This document shows, piece after piece, positions 1-5,592 of a stretch of 8,431 nucleotides of DNA (positions within the stretch are counted from its first letter, which is position 1; the number at the start of each line of letters is the position of its first letter). The notes under the pieces were generated by a model. The model made no database searches. It was not told the origin of the DNA and saw only the letters and a program-made list of their open reading frames with translations. The stretch comes from an uncultured Oscillospiraceae bacterium (GTDB lineage: Bacteria; Bacillota_A; Clostridia; Oscillospirales; Oscillospiraceae): the NCBI GenBank assembly GCA_934667865.1, contig CAKUMR010000038.1:1-8431 (forward strand). The letters are read 5' to 3'. The position numbers and the translations under genes are program-made.

Positions 1-483
1 GGTCTGGGTCGCGGCGGATTCAAACTCCAGATTGCCCGCCTTCAGCTCCTCGATGCACTTGATGTGCGCCGAGAGCTTGTCGGCAGCCTTGACGATGTCG
101 TGCACGCTCTCGTCGGATTCGTAGACCAGCGGAGCGTAGCTCTCGCGCAGCTCCGGCGGGAGCATTTGCAGGAGCTTCGTGCCGCTGATATGCTCGACCT
201 GCTTGTAGGCGGTCTTGATGTCGGGATTATAATACTTCACCGGCGTCGGCAGATCACCCGTCAGAATCTCGGAGGCATCGTGGAACAGCGCGGCCACCGC
301 GCAGCGCTCCGGCTCGGCGGACAGGCCGAGAATATCCCGGCGGATCAGCGCCAGCGCGTGCGCCAGCACCGCGACCATGTGGCTGTGCTCCTGCACGTTT
401 TCGGAAAAGGTGTTGCGCATCAGTCCCCAGCGCGTGATATAGCGCATTCGGGACACCAGCGCGTAAAACTGATATTCTTCCAT
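1..483 (-). CDS. yfbR: YfbR-like HD-domain 5'-deoxynucleotidase (3' end cut by window edge)
   Basis: The first 161 codons of a protein that aligns by eye with E. coli YfbR, the cytosolic metal-dependent phosphohydrolase that removes phosphate from deoxynucleoside 5'-monophosphates. Family landmarks sit at almost the E. coli positions: Arg18-Trp19, His33 in an EHS motif, the His68-Asp69 pair, Glu72, Asp77 in the TGDLPTPVKY segment, and Asp135 as the last HD metal ligand. E. coli YfbR is 199 residues, so about 40 residues lie beyond the window; every catalytic residue is already present. The ATG at 483 is preceded by GAGGAG five bases upstream, which overlaps the stop codon of the DUF2207 gene. 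The two genes are therefore probably cotranscribed and translationally coupled. The likely role is dNMP turnover in nucleotide-pool balance. The family call is secure; the exact substrate range is inferred. Confidence 0.9.
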   Translation of the reverse strand, partial: MEEYQFYALVSRMRYITRWGLMRNTFSENVQEHSHMVAVLAHALALIRRDILGLSAEPERCAVAALFHDASEILTGDLPTPVKYYNPDIKTAYKQVEHISGTKLLQMLPPELRESYAPLVYESDESVHDIVKAADKLSAHIKCIEELKAGNLEFESAATQT

Positions 484-492
484 AGCGGCTCC

Positions 493-2271
493 TCAGATCT
501 CGTCGTAATCGTATTCCGCCCGGCGATGCGGCCGCTGCGGGCGGCTCTGCTGCACCGCGGCAGGACGGGACGCGGGCGGGCGGCGGCGCGGCGGCGCAGG
601 CTTGGGCGCGCGGTACTTCTCTCCGCGGACGGCCGCAGCCATTTCCAGATACAGCCGGTAAAACTCCTCCGGTGTACGGACGCTGTCCTCCGCATCGTGC
701 AGCCAGCCGCAGGCCTCCGGCGTCAGGCGTCCGAGATGGCGGACAAAGGCTCCCGCCACGCCCAGCGCATCTGCAAAGGGCAGCATCCGGTAAAAATACT
801 GCGGATCCTGATAGATCAGGCGTTGCAGGGTAGCCTGATCGGCGCGGCGCAGGAAGCGCCGCAGGCCCAGAACACGGCGTGCCTGCTCCTGCCCCGTCTG
901 CGTGCGCCGTCCGCCGAAGATCGTCGTCAGCGCGCAGAACATTTGCAGCAGAACATCCAGAAATACGATCATGCCCTTGCCCGCAAAATGGCCGAGCAGT
1001 ATAAGCGTCACCAGCGCGCCCAGCCCCATCGGCAGCCACACGCGGCGGCCGCGGCGCAGGGCCATCAGGATCGCCCGCTGCACAAGGAAGTGCAGCGACC
1101 CGCAGACCAGCGTCAGAAGCACAAGGAACACCCAGCGCGCGCCGCCCGCGGGCAGCAGCACGTCAAAGAGCATCAGGCTGACCGCCAGTCCCGCGGCAAG
1201 GCCGAAGCCCCGCAGGACAAACGGGCTGCCGCTGTGCGGCGAAAACAGGCGGCGCAGCCAGCTTCTGCGGACGGAAGCCTTCATCTGGTCGGCGGCCGCA
1301 CGGAAGCGCGGGCTGCCCGCGTCGCAGACGTCGCCGCTTCGGAAGATCGTCCTGAAAAACTTGCGCTCGACCGGCTTGCGCTCGTTGCCCATCTCCATCT
1401 GTTTGTAAAGGAGTACCCGCCCGCGGCGGCTGCGGACGATGCGCACATAGCCAAGGTTTCCCCAGTGTGCAATCACGCCCGCAGGGTCGGCCGGCGCACC
1501 GTAGAGCTGGCAGGGTATCTCGCCGGCGGTGCTGTCCGTCCCGGCAGTCTGCTGCTGCCGCGGCAGGATCAGGCTGTAGCGCAAAAGGAAGAACCAGTAG
1601 GCCAGCGCGGCCAGAAGCAGGGCGAAAAACAGCAGCGTATCCACCGTCGCCGTCTTGCCGGGCAGATTGCCCACACGGAACGTTCCCGCCGGGAACTGCA
1701 CGTCCATTTGCAGCGTTTCATGATCCTTGAGTGCCTCGATGGACTGCGCGGTCACGGTGTTCTCCGTCACGTCGATCTTCAGATAATTGTCGATGATGTC
1801 CTCATAATAGCCGCTCGTCCACTCCGGCGCGGCGGTGACCGCCGCCGGGAACACCACGCGCAGCGTCATGCTGCCGATCGCGTATTCCCAGCCGGTCTGC
1901 GGCGCATAGAGCCGGAAGCGCTGGCCGGAGGAGGTCTCCGTCACGCCGCTCGGCAGCGTGTATGTACAGGAAAAGCTCTGCCTGCCGGAGAAGCCCGCCG
2001 GATTGGAGACGGTGAGGCAGGTTGCGCCGTCTACCGTCGTTTTTTTATAAGCCCAGCCGGAAAGGACGATGTCCTTCGCCCCGGCGCCGAGCGGGATCTG
2101 AAGCTCCTGCACCGCCGCGGAGAATTCCACCTCCGCCGTCATCGTGACCTGCGCGGTGCCGTCCTCGCCGACCGTGACGTCGGTATTCAGGGCGGTGATC
2201 TCCGCGTCCGCGGCCCACGCTGCGCCCGCAAGGGCAAACAGGCAGAAAAACAAAACCAGAATCCGCCGCAC
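493..2271 (-). CDS. DUF2207 domain membrane protein with signal peptide
   Basis: A 592-residue protein using a GTG start. An Sec signal peptide (about residues 1-20, hydrophobic core LVLFFCLFALAG, AWA cleavage site) precedes an extracytoplasmic beta-rich region of about 190 residues. A membrane segment follows near 211-235, then a cytoplasmic stretch of about 115 residues. Two to four further hydrophobic segments lie between about 350 and 455. The cytoplasmic C-terminal region carries a DPQYFYRMLPFADALGV motif near 489-505, typical of the end of DUF2207 proteins, and finishes in a Pro/Arg-rich tail. The biochemical function of DUF2207 is unknown; an envelope-associated role is inferred. The GTG is chosen because GGGGAGG (2280-2286) lies 8 bases upstream, the signal peptide begins exactly there, and the in-frame ATG at 2304 lies upstream of the predicted transcription start (about 2298). 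It heads the operon with the yfbR-like gene. Confidence 0.82.
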   Translation of the reverse strand: MRRILVLFFCLFALAGAAWAADAEITALNTDVTVGEDGTAQVTMTAEVEFSAAVQELQIPLGAGAKDIVLSGWAYKKTTVDGATCLTVSNPAGFSGRQSFSCTYTLPSGVTETSSGQRFRLYAPQTGWEYAIGSMTLRVVFPAAVTAAPEWTSGYYEDIIDNYLKIDVTENTVTAQSIEALKDHETLQMDVQFPAGTFRVGNLPGKTATVDTLLFFALLLAALAYWFFLLRYSLILPRQQQTAGTDSTAGEIPCQLYGAPADPAGVIAHWGNLGYVRIVRSRRGRVLLYKQMEMGNERKPVERKFFRTIFRSGDVCDAGSPRFRAAADQMKASVRRSWLRRLFSPHSGSPFVLRGFGLAAGLAVSLMLFDVLLPAGGARWVFLVLLTLVCGSLHFLVQRAILMALRRGRRVWLPMGLGALVTLILLGHFAGKGMIVFLDVLLQMFCALTTIFGGRRTQTGQEQARRVLGLRRFLRRADQATLQRLIYQDPQYFYRMLPFADALGVAGAFVRHLGRLTPEACGWLHDAEDSVRTPEEFYRLYLEMAAAVRGEKYRAPKPAPPRRRPPASRPAAVQQSRPQRPHRRAEYDYDEI

Positions 2272-2304
2272 GGCGATCACCTCCCCATCATAAAAGTCAT
2301 TCAT

Positions 2305-2333
2305 ACGATAGCACAATTCCGGTCAAATTTCAA
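2305..2333 (-). promoter_or_regulatory. Promoter of the DUF2207-yfbR operon
   Basis: On the minus strand, TTGAAA (2328-2333), a 17-base spacer and TATCGT (2305-2310), with TGC just before the -10 (extended -10). The expected transcription start is near 2298, giving a leader of about 27 bases to the GTG at 2271. Predicted from consensus match only. Confidence 0.65.
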
Positions 2334-2399
2334 CTTACTTCTGCGATTCTTCCTGAAAAAGGCGAAAATCCGCCCCGGAGGTGGGAGAATTGTTTTCTC

Positions 2400-2428
2400 T
2401 TGCGGCGCATCCGGAGCTATGGTATAAT
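2400..2428 (+). promoter_or_regulatory. Promoter of the DUF2974 gene
   Basis: TTGCGG (2400-2405), a 17-base spacer and a perfect TATAAT (2423-2428), preceded by TGG as an extended -10. The expected start is near 2435, about 25 bases before the ATG. It is divergent from the DUF2207 promoter, with about 65 bases between the two -35 boxes. Confidence 0.75.
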
Positions 2429-2459
2429 GAAAGCATCTTAAACTGCGGAGGGATCCGAC

Positions 2460-3566
2460 ATGGAGCGAACCAATGAAAATCTGTTTTCCTATCTGCGCTG
2501 GCGCGGCGATCTGTCCTTTGCCGCCGACCCTCTGAACGAGGTGGATGCGCTGGCCTTTGCCGTTTTTTCCTATCTGGACTATTCCGCCGTTTCGGACGGG
2601 CTTGATCTGAAAAGCGCTGCCGCCGTCGTAAAAAAGACGATGGTGTCCCCGCGCACCTCTCTGGTCGGCCGTCTGGACGCGCTGGTGCAGGCGGCGCAGA
2701 CACCGCGCTTTGCTTCCGTCACGGTGTCCCATTATAAAACCATCCACGACGAGGCGCAGGGAATGCAGTTTGCCGCCGTGACCTTCCGTCTGCCCGCGGG
2801 CGGCGTTGTGATCGCCTATCGCGGCACGGACGACACGCTCATCGGCTGGGAGGAGGACTGCCGCATCGGCTACGCCCCCGTCATCCCGGCGCAGAAGGAG
2901 GCCGCCTACTACGCCCGCGAGGTCTGCGACAGCTTCCCTCGCGTGCCGGTCTGGATCACCGGCCACTCCAAGGGCGGCAATCTGGCCGTCTTTGCCGGCG
3001 CATACCTGCTCGCCCGGCAACAGAAGCGCCTCGTCACGGTGTATAACAACGACGGTCCCGGCTTCTCCGCGCGTTTTCTCGCGGGGAACGGCTACCGCGC
3101 CGTCGCACCGAAGGTGCGCAAGTTCCTGCCGGAGTCGTCCATCGTCGGCGCGTTTCTGGAGAGCGAAACGGAGTCGCACATCATCGAAAGCAGCGGCGTT
3201 GCCATCAACCAGCACGACCCGCTGACCTGGCAGGTCAGCGGAACGCGCCTCGTTGCCGCTGCGGAGCGCTCCTCCTTCGGCCGCCATTCCGACGCGGTGA
3301 TCGACGGCTGGCTGGAAACGCTCTCCGACGGCGACCGGAAAAAGCTCACCGAGCTGGTGTTCACGGTGCTGCACTCCTCGGACAAGCGCACGCTGGAGGA
3401 CATCAAGAACACACCCCTGTGGGCGAATCTTTCCTCCATGGCGCGCACCTACGCGGGCCTTGGCAAGGAGCAGCGGCAGTTTTTTGACGACGCGGTCAAG
3501 CGCCTGATGCTTCAGGTCAAAGAAGAGGCGCTGCACGGACGCAAAAAGCGCGCCGCGACGAAATAA
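2460..3566 (+). CDS. DUF2974 (Mbeg1-like) alpha/beta-hydrolase family protein
   Basis: A 368-residue protein of the DUF2974 family, common in Firmicutes and related to class 3 lipases. The central fold shows VVIAYRGTDD (about 116-125), the nucleophile elbow GHSKGGN with candidate catalytic Ser170, and the family-typical NNDGPGF (196-202). QHDPLTWQV follows, with His252 the likely catalytic histidine. There is no signal peptide or membrane segment, so it should be cytosolic. GGAGGG (2447-2452) sits 7 bases before the ATG. The gene is monocistronic, with its own promoter and a strong terminator just downstream. A serine ester or lipid hydrolase activity is inferred from the fold and motif; no substrate can be read from the sequence. 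Confidence 0.85.
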   Translation: MERTNENLFSYLRWRGDLSFAADPLNEVDALAFAVFSYLDYSAVSDGLDLKSAAAVVKKTMVSPRTSLVGRLDALVQAAQTPRFASVTVSHYKTIHDEAQGMQFAAVTFRLPAGGVVIAYRGTDDTLIGWEEDCRIGYAPVIPAQKEAAYYAREVCDSFPRVPVWITGHSKGGNLAVFAGAYLLARQQKRLVTVYNNDGPGFSARFLAGNGYRAVAPKVRKFLPESSIVGAFLESETESHIIESSGVAINQHDPLTWQVSGTRLVAAAERSSFGRHSDAVIDGWLETLSDGDRKKLTELVFTVLHSSDKRTLEDIKNTPLWANLSSMARTYAGLGKEQRQFFDDAVKRLMLQVKEEALHGRKKRAATK

Positions 3567-3578
3567 ACAATGTAATAA

Positions 3579-3633
3579 CGCCCGATTGGCCGGACAGAAT
3601 ATGCTGTCCGGTCGATCGGGCGCTATTTTTTTT
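3579..3633 (+). terminator. Strong, probably bidirectional intrinsic terminator
   Basis: A 19-bp stem (3579-3597 with 3604-3622, two G-U pairs in the plus-strand RNA, loop AATATG) is followed by CTA and eight T residues (3626-3633). It ends the DUF2974 transcript. The opposite side is AT-rich (TTATTACATTG on the minus strand), so it may also stop the convergent DUF2500 transcript. Confidence 0.9.
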
Positions 3634-3653
3634 CGTTTTCCTGCAAGGCTGCG

Positions 3654-4019
3654 CTACTGGCGCTCAAAGCCGAGGTATCTGGTTCCCTGAAATGTGAGTT
3701 TTCCTCTGTCTCCCTCCGCAAGCAGGCCGTATTCGCTTCCCGCCATGGGCAGCTCCATCCGATCTCCGCTCTCGACCTGAAAGGTCGCATAATATGTAGT
3801 AGAGGTATGATACTGCATTCTGTCGGCCCCGCCGTGGTGGTGCGTCACATTGCTCCGCTTCGCGACGACCGCCGCCGGGACGGTCAACCTCGGCGCTTTG
3901 TTATTTCTGTTCCACTGCCTGAGTCCCTTGACCATGCTTACGACGATGGCAGAAAGGATCAATGCAAATACGACAAAGAACATCACGTAGAATAATTGGA
4001 AGCTTCCCATGAATCCCAT
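3654..4019 (-). CDS. DUF2500 small membrane protein
   Basis: A 121-residue protein with one N-terminal membrane helix (about residues 8-32, rich in Phe/Val/Ile) and a soluble domain. The domain shows the pattern I associate with DUF2500: NNKAPRLTVPAAVVAKR, a His-rich THHHGG turn, a TTYYATFQVESGDRMEL segment, and the C-terminal LLAEGDRGKLTFQGTRYLGFER. Length and domain order match the family, which is small, membrane-anchored and of unknown function. The domain probably forms a compact beta-barrel-like fold (inference). GGAGG (4027-4031) lies 7 bases before the ATG. It is a single gene, convergent with the DUF2974 gene; I found no convincing promoter for it in the AT-rich region upstream. Confidence 0.85.
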   Translation of the reverse strand: MGFMGSFQLFYVMFFVVFALILSAIVVSMVKGLRQWNRNNKAPRLTVPAAVVAKRSNVTHHHGGADRMQYHTSTTYYATFQVESGDRMELPMAGSEYGLLAEGDRGKLTFQGTRYLGFERQ

Positions 4020-4067
4020 AGTTTTTCCTCCTTCAAAAAGCGTGCTGCGGTAAAATCGTTTTTTCTG

Positions 4068-4100
4068 AAAGGCGTTTCATGCATCGGAGCGCCTTTTTTT
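4068..4100 (+). terminator. Weak hairpin with T-run upstream of the lipoprotein promoter
   Basis: AAAGGCG (4068-4074) can pair with CGCCTTT (4090-4096) around a 15-base loop, ending in seven T residues (4094-4100). It has terminator form on the plus strand, but no plus-strand gene lies directly upstream. It could insulate the lipoprotein promoter or be chance in AT-rich sequence. On the minus strand it would lie in the DUF2500 leader. Confidence 0.3.
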
Positions 4101-4112
4101 CTTATTCTTTGC

Positions 4113-4141
4113 TTGATTCATTTTTTCTTTTGTGATAGAAT
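4113..4141 (+). promoter_or_regulatory. Promoter of the structured leader and lipoprotein gene
   Basis: TTGATT (4113-4118), a 17-base spacer and TAGAAT (4136-4141), with TGA before the -10 (extended -10). Seven bases downstream of the -10 is G4148, which is also the first base of the long inverted repeat. Confidence 0.75.
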
Positions 4142-4147
4142 AAAAAT

Positions 4148-4314
4148 GCCAAACAAAATCTAATATTTCTATCCATGAAGTATGTGTGTTTTTATTCTCG
4201 GTAAAAACGCAGATGCTCTAGTTCTGCATATACTTCGTGGATATGTTGGATTTTGTTTGGCGACAGTTGGAGCTATGCGTTTTTCAGTGCGTAGCTTCGG
4301 CTGCGCACTTTTTT
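4148..4314 (+). ncRNA. Candidate structured leader RNA (riboswitch/attenuator-like) or terminated small RNA
   Basis: A GCCAAACAAAATC arm (4148-4160) pairs perfectly with 4249-4261. The stem continues as 4161-4165 with 4244-4248, a four-base bulge (4166-4169), then 4170-4185 with 4228-4243. This gives about 34 bp, and the four non-Watson-Crick positions are all G-U in the plus-strand RNA. The stem encloses two abutting hairpins: GTTTTTA/TAAAAAC (4188-4194 with 4202-4208) and GCAGA/TCTGC (4209-4213 with 4223-4227), making a three-way junction. A terminator follows (4286-4314) that overlaps an alternative hairpin (4269-4298). The arrangement resembles an aptamer plus expression platform for the lipoprotein gene, but it could equally be a free small RNA of about 167 bases. 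I do not recognise a known riboswitch consensus. The structure is seen in the sequence; the regulatory role is inference. Confidence 0.5.
4269..4298 (+). promoter_or_regulatory. Alternative hairpin, candidate antiterminator
   Basis: GGAGCTATGC (4269-4278) can pair with GCGTAGCTTC (4289-4298) in 10 bp including two G-U pairs, leaving a loop of about ten bases. The right arm is also the left arm and loop of the terminator hairpin at 4286-4309, so the two cannot form together. Confidence 0.5.
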
Positions 4315-4319
4315 ATTTT
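4286..4319 (+). terminator. Intrinsic terminator inside the leader of the lipoprotein gene
   Basis: AGTGCGTAGC (4286-4295) pairs with GCTGCGCACT (4300-4309) in 10 bp with one G-U pair, closed by the very stable C(TTCG)G tetraloop. Six T residues follow (4309-4314), then ATTTT. It ends one base before the Shine-Dalgarno sequence AGGAGGT (4320-4326), so transcription must pass it to express the downstream gene. Confidence 0.75.
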
Positions 4320-4332
4320 AGGAGGTAAAAAC

Positions 4333-4803
4333 ATGAAAAAAGCACTTTTCGTCCTGAGCACCGCTCTCTTGCTGAGCATCTTTGCTGTCGCCTGCCAAAA
4401 CGGGAAAACGGAATCCTCCGTTCCAAGCACTTCCCCCGAAGCCTCTTCCGAATCTACGGAGGCGTTTTCTTCGGAGGAATCCACCATACCGGAATCTGAA
4501 ACTGTCGCGCCTGTGGAGTATCCTGCCTTTGAGTGGCCCGCTTTCGGGCTGAGCGAAAAACTCCCTCATCCTGACTGGATTTCAACAGGAAAAATTGAAT
4601 ACGATGTTGAAAATGCCTTCAGCATGAACGCCGGAAATGTTTCGCACGATCAGTTCAAAGAATATGTGACTCTTTGCTATGAAGCTGGTTTTACTGACTA
4701 CCGCACAAATAATGATAAGGAATTCTGCGCCTTTAACGCGGATGGTTTGTCAGTCTATATCAATTACAAAGACGGCCAAGTCCTTCACATCTGGATTGGC
4801 TAA
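4333..4803 (+). CDS. Small Ser/Glu-rich lipoprotein of unknown function
   Basis: A 156-residue protein. A short Lys-Lys n-region, a hydrophobic core and an AVAC box with Cys21 indicate a signal peptidase II signal, so the mature protein should be anchored to the outer face of the membrane. A low-complexity Ser/Glu/Thr/Pro linker covers about 22-60. A globular domain of about 95 residues follows, with a Trp/Pro-rich start (EWPAFGLSEKLPHPDW), a YVTLCYEAGF segment, and a C-terminal hydrophobic beta-strand pattern. Cys115 and Cys132 could form a disulfide. The C-terminal domain reminds me of DUF6591-type clostridial lipoproteins, but I cannot confirm it. The ATG at 4333 is chosen over in-frame starts at 4237 and 4243 because AGGAGGT and the signal peptide fit only there. 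Codon use is more AT-rich than in flanking genes. Confidence 0.8.
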   Translation: MKKALFVLSTALLLSIFAVACQNGKTESSVPSTSPEASSESTEAFSSEESTIPESETVAPVEYPAFEWPAFGLSEKLPHPDWISTGKIEYDVENAFSMNAGNVSHDQFKEYVTLCYEAGFTDYRTNNDKEFCAFNADGLSVYINYKDGQVLHIWIG

Positions 4804-4806
4804 ATG

Positions 4807-4846
4807 TCAGGCGGGACTTTCTTTCGAAAGTACTGCCTGATTTTTT
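4807..4846 (+). terminator. Terminator of the lipoprotein gene
   Basis: A 15-bp stem (4807-4821 with 4826-4840, one G-U and one mismatch, loop TTTC) is followed by six T residues (4841-4846), starting three bases after the stop codon. The T-run abuts the stop codon of the convergent metallopeptidase gene. On the minus strand the tail is not T-rich, so it probably works mainly in the plus direction. Confidence 0.85.
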
Positions 4847-5580
4847 CAATCTCTCCGCTGCCTGCCGCCGACGATGATGATCAGCCGCAGAAGCTGCGCC
4901 AGCGACGCGCTGAGCGCGGCGACATAGGTCAGGGCTGCGGCGGTCAGAACCTTCTTCGCCCCGCGCTGCTCCTCCGGCAGGAGAAGCCCGCAGCGCTCGA
5001 TGGCCGCGACCGCACGGCGGCTGGCGTTAAACTCCGTCGGCAGGGTCACAAGCTGGAACAGCACGCACAGGCTGTAGCAGGCCACGCCGATCCACGCAAT
5101 GAGGTTGAAAAATTCCGTATACGGCGCAAAGATGCGCAGTCCCGGCAGCAGAAGTCCCAGAATAATCAGCGGAACGGACAGCTTCGAGCCGATATTGGTA
5201 GCCGGAATGATGGCCGCGCGGATGCGGATGGGCAGATAATTTGCGGCATACTGCGCCGCGTGACCCGCCTCATGCGCCGCCACGCCCACCGCCGCAGGCG
5301 TCGCAGCGTCGTAGACATCCTGCGAAAGCCGGATGACCTTCGCCTTCGGGTCATAGTGGTCGGTGAGGTTGCCGGACACGTACTCAATGCGCACGTCGGT
5401 CACACCGTTGGCGCGCAGCACCGCGCGGGCGGCCTCCGCGCCGGTCATGCCGCGGGCGTTGCGCATCGCGCTGTACTTTTTGAACGTGCTGTTTACCCGC
5501 GCGCTCGCCCAGAGGGAGAAGAGCAGCGCCGGAACGACCAGCACCAGATACGACCAGTCAAAGTAATAATAAAACGGCAT
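4846..5580 (-). CDS. yugP: YugP-like membrane neutral zinc metallopeptidase
   Basis: A 244-residue integral membrane protein of the putative neutral zinc metallopeptidase family that includes Bacillus YugP (about 225 residues). An N-terminal helix (about 10-27) is followed by the conserved RGMTGAEAARAVL region and a DHYDPKAKVIRLS strand. The zinc motif AHEAGHA supplies His103, Glu104 and His107. Hydrophobic segments lie near 133-151 and 159-180. LPTEFNASRRA follows, with Glu183 a plausible third zinc ligand, and a final hydrophobic segment sits near the C-terminus. The physiological substrate is unknown. GGAGG (5588-5592) lies 7 bases before the ATG, directly after the stop codon of the upstream TIGR04255 gene, so the two genes form an operon with probable translational coupling. 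All expected motif residues are intact. Confidence 0.9.
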   Translation of the reverse strand: MPFYYYFDWSYLVLVVPALLFSLWASARVNSTFKKYSAMRNARGMTGAEAARAVLRANGVTDVRIEYVSGNLTDHYDPKAKVIRLSQDVYDAATPAAVGVAAHEAGHAAQYAANYLPIRIRAAIIPATNIGSKLSVPLIILGLLLPGLRIFAPYTEFFNLIAWIGVACYSLCVLFQLVTLPTEFNASRRAVAAIERCGLLLPEEQRGAKKVLTAAALTYVAALSASLAQLLRLIIIVGGRQRRD

Positions 5581-5592
5581 GAAAAAGCCTCC

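Noticed and set aside
64..2427. Very long plus-strand open frame (787 codons) antisense to the DUF2207 and yfbR genes
   Set aside because: Its translation is Arg/His/Gln-rich low-complexity sequence without domains. It lies opposite well-supported genes and has no Shine-Dalgarno, so it is a shadow frame caused by high GC.
4148..4261. Transposon-like MITE with terminal inverted repeats
   Set aside because: No target-site duplication is visible at the ends. The strand-biased G-U pattern and the match to the transcription start favour an RNA element. Not excluded without a genome-wide copy count.
4148..4314. 6S RNA as an identity for the rod-like leader
   Set aside because: 6S RNA needs a large central bubble mimicking an open promoter. 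This stem has only a four-base bulge and ends in a three-way junction.
4182..4328. A 48-codon frame through the leader, ending within the lipoprotein Shine-Dalgarno, and a 9-codon frame at 4175-4204
   Set aside because: Neither has a ribosome-binding site. Both run through base-paired arms whose sequence is explained by RNA structure. There is no run of one amino acid codon as in a classical leader peptide. Ribosome profiling could still change this.
4237..4332. N-terminal extension of the lipoprotein from GTG 4237 or ATG 4243
   Set aside because: It lies in the RNA stem and terminator, has no Shine-Dalgarno, and would bury the signal peptide. AGGAGGT before ATG 4333 is decisive.
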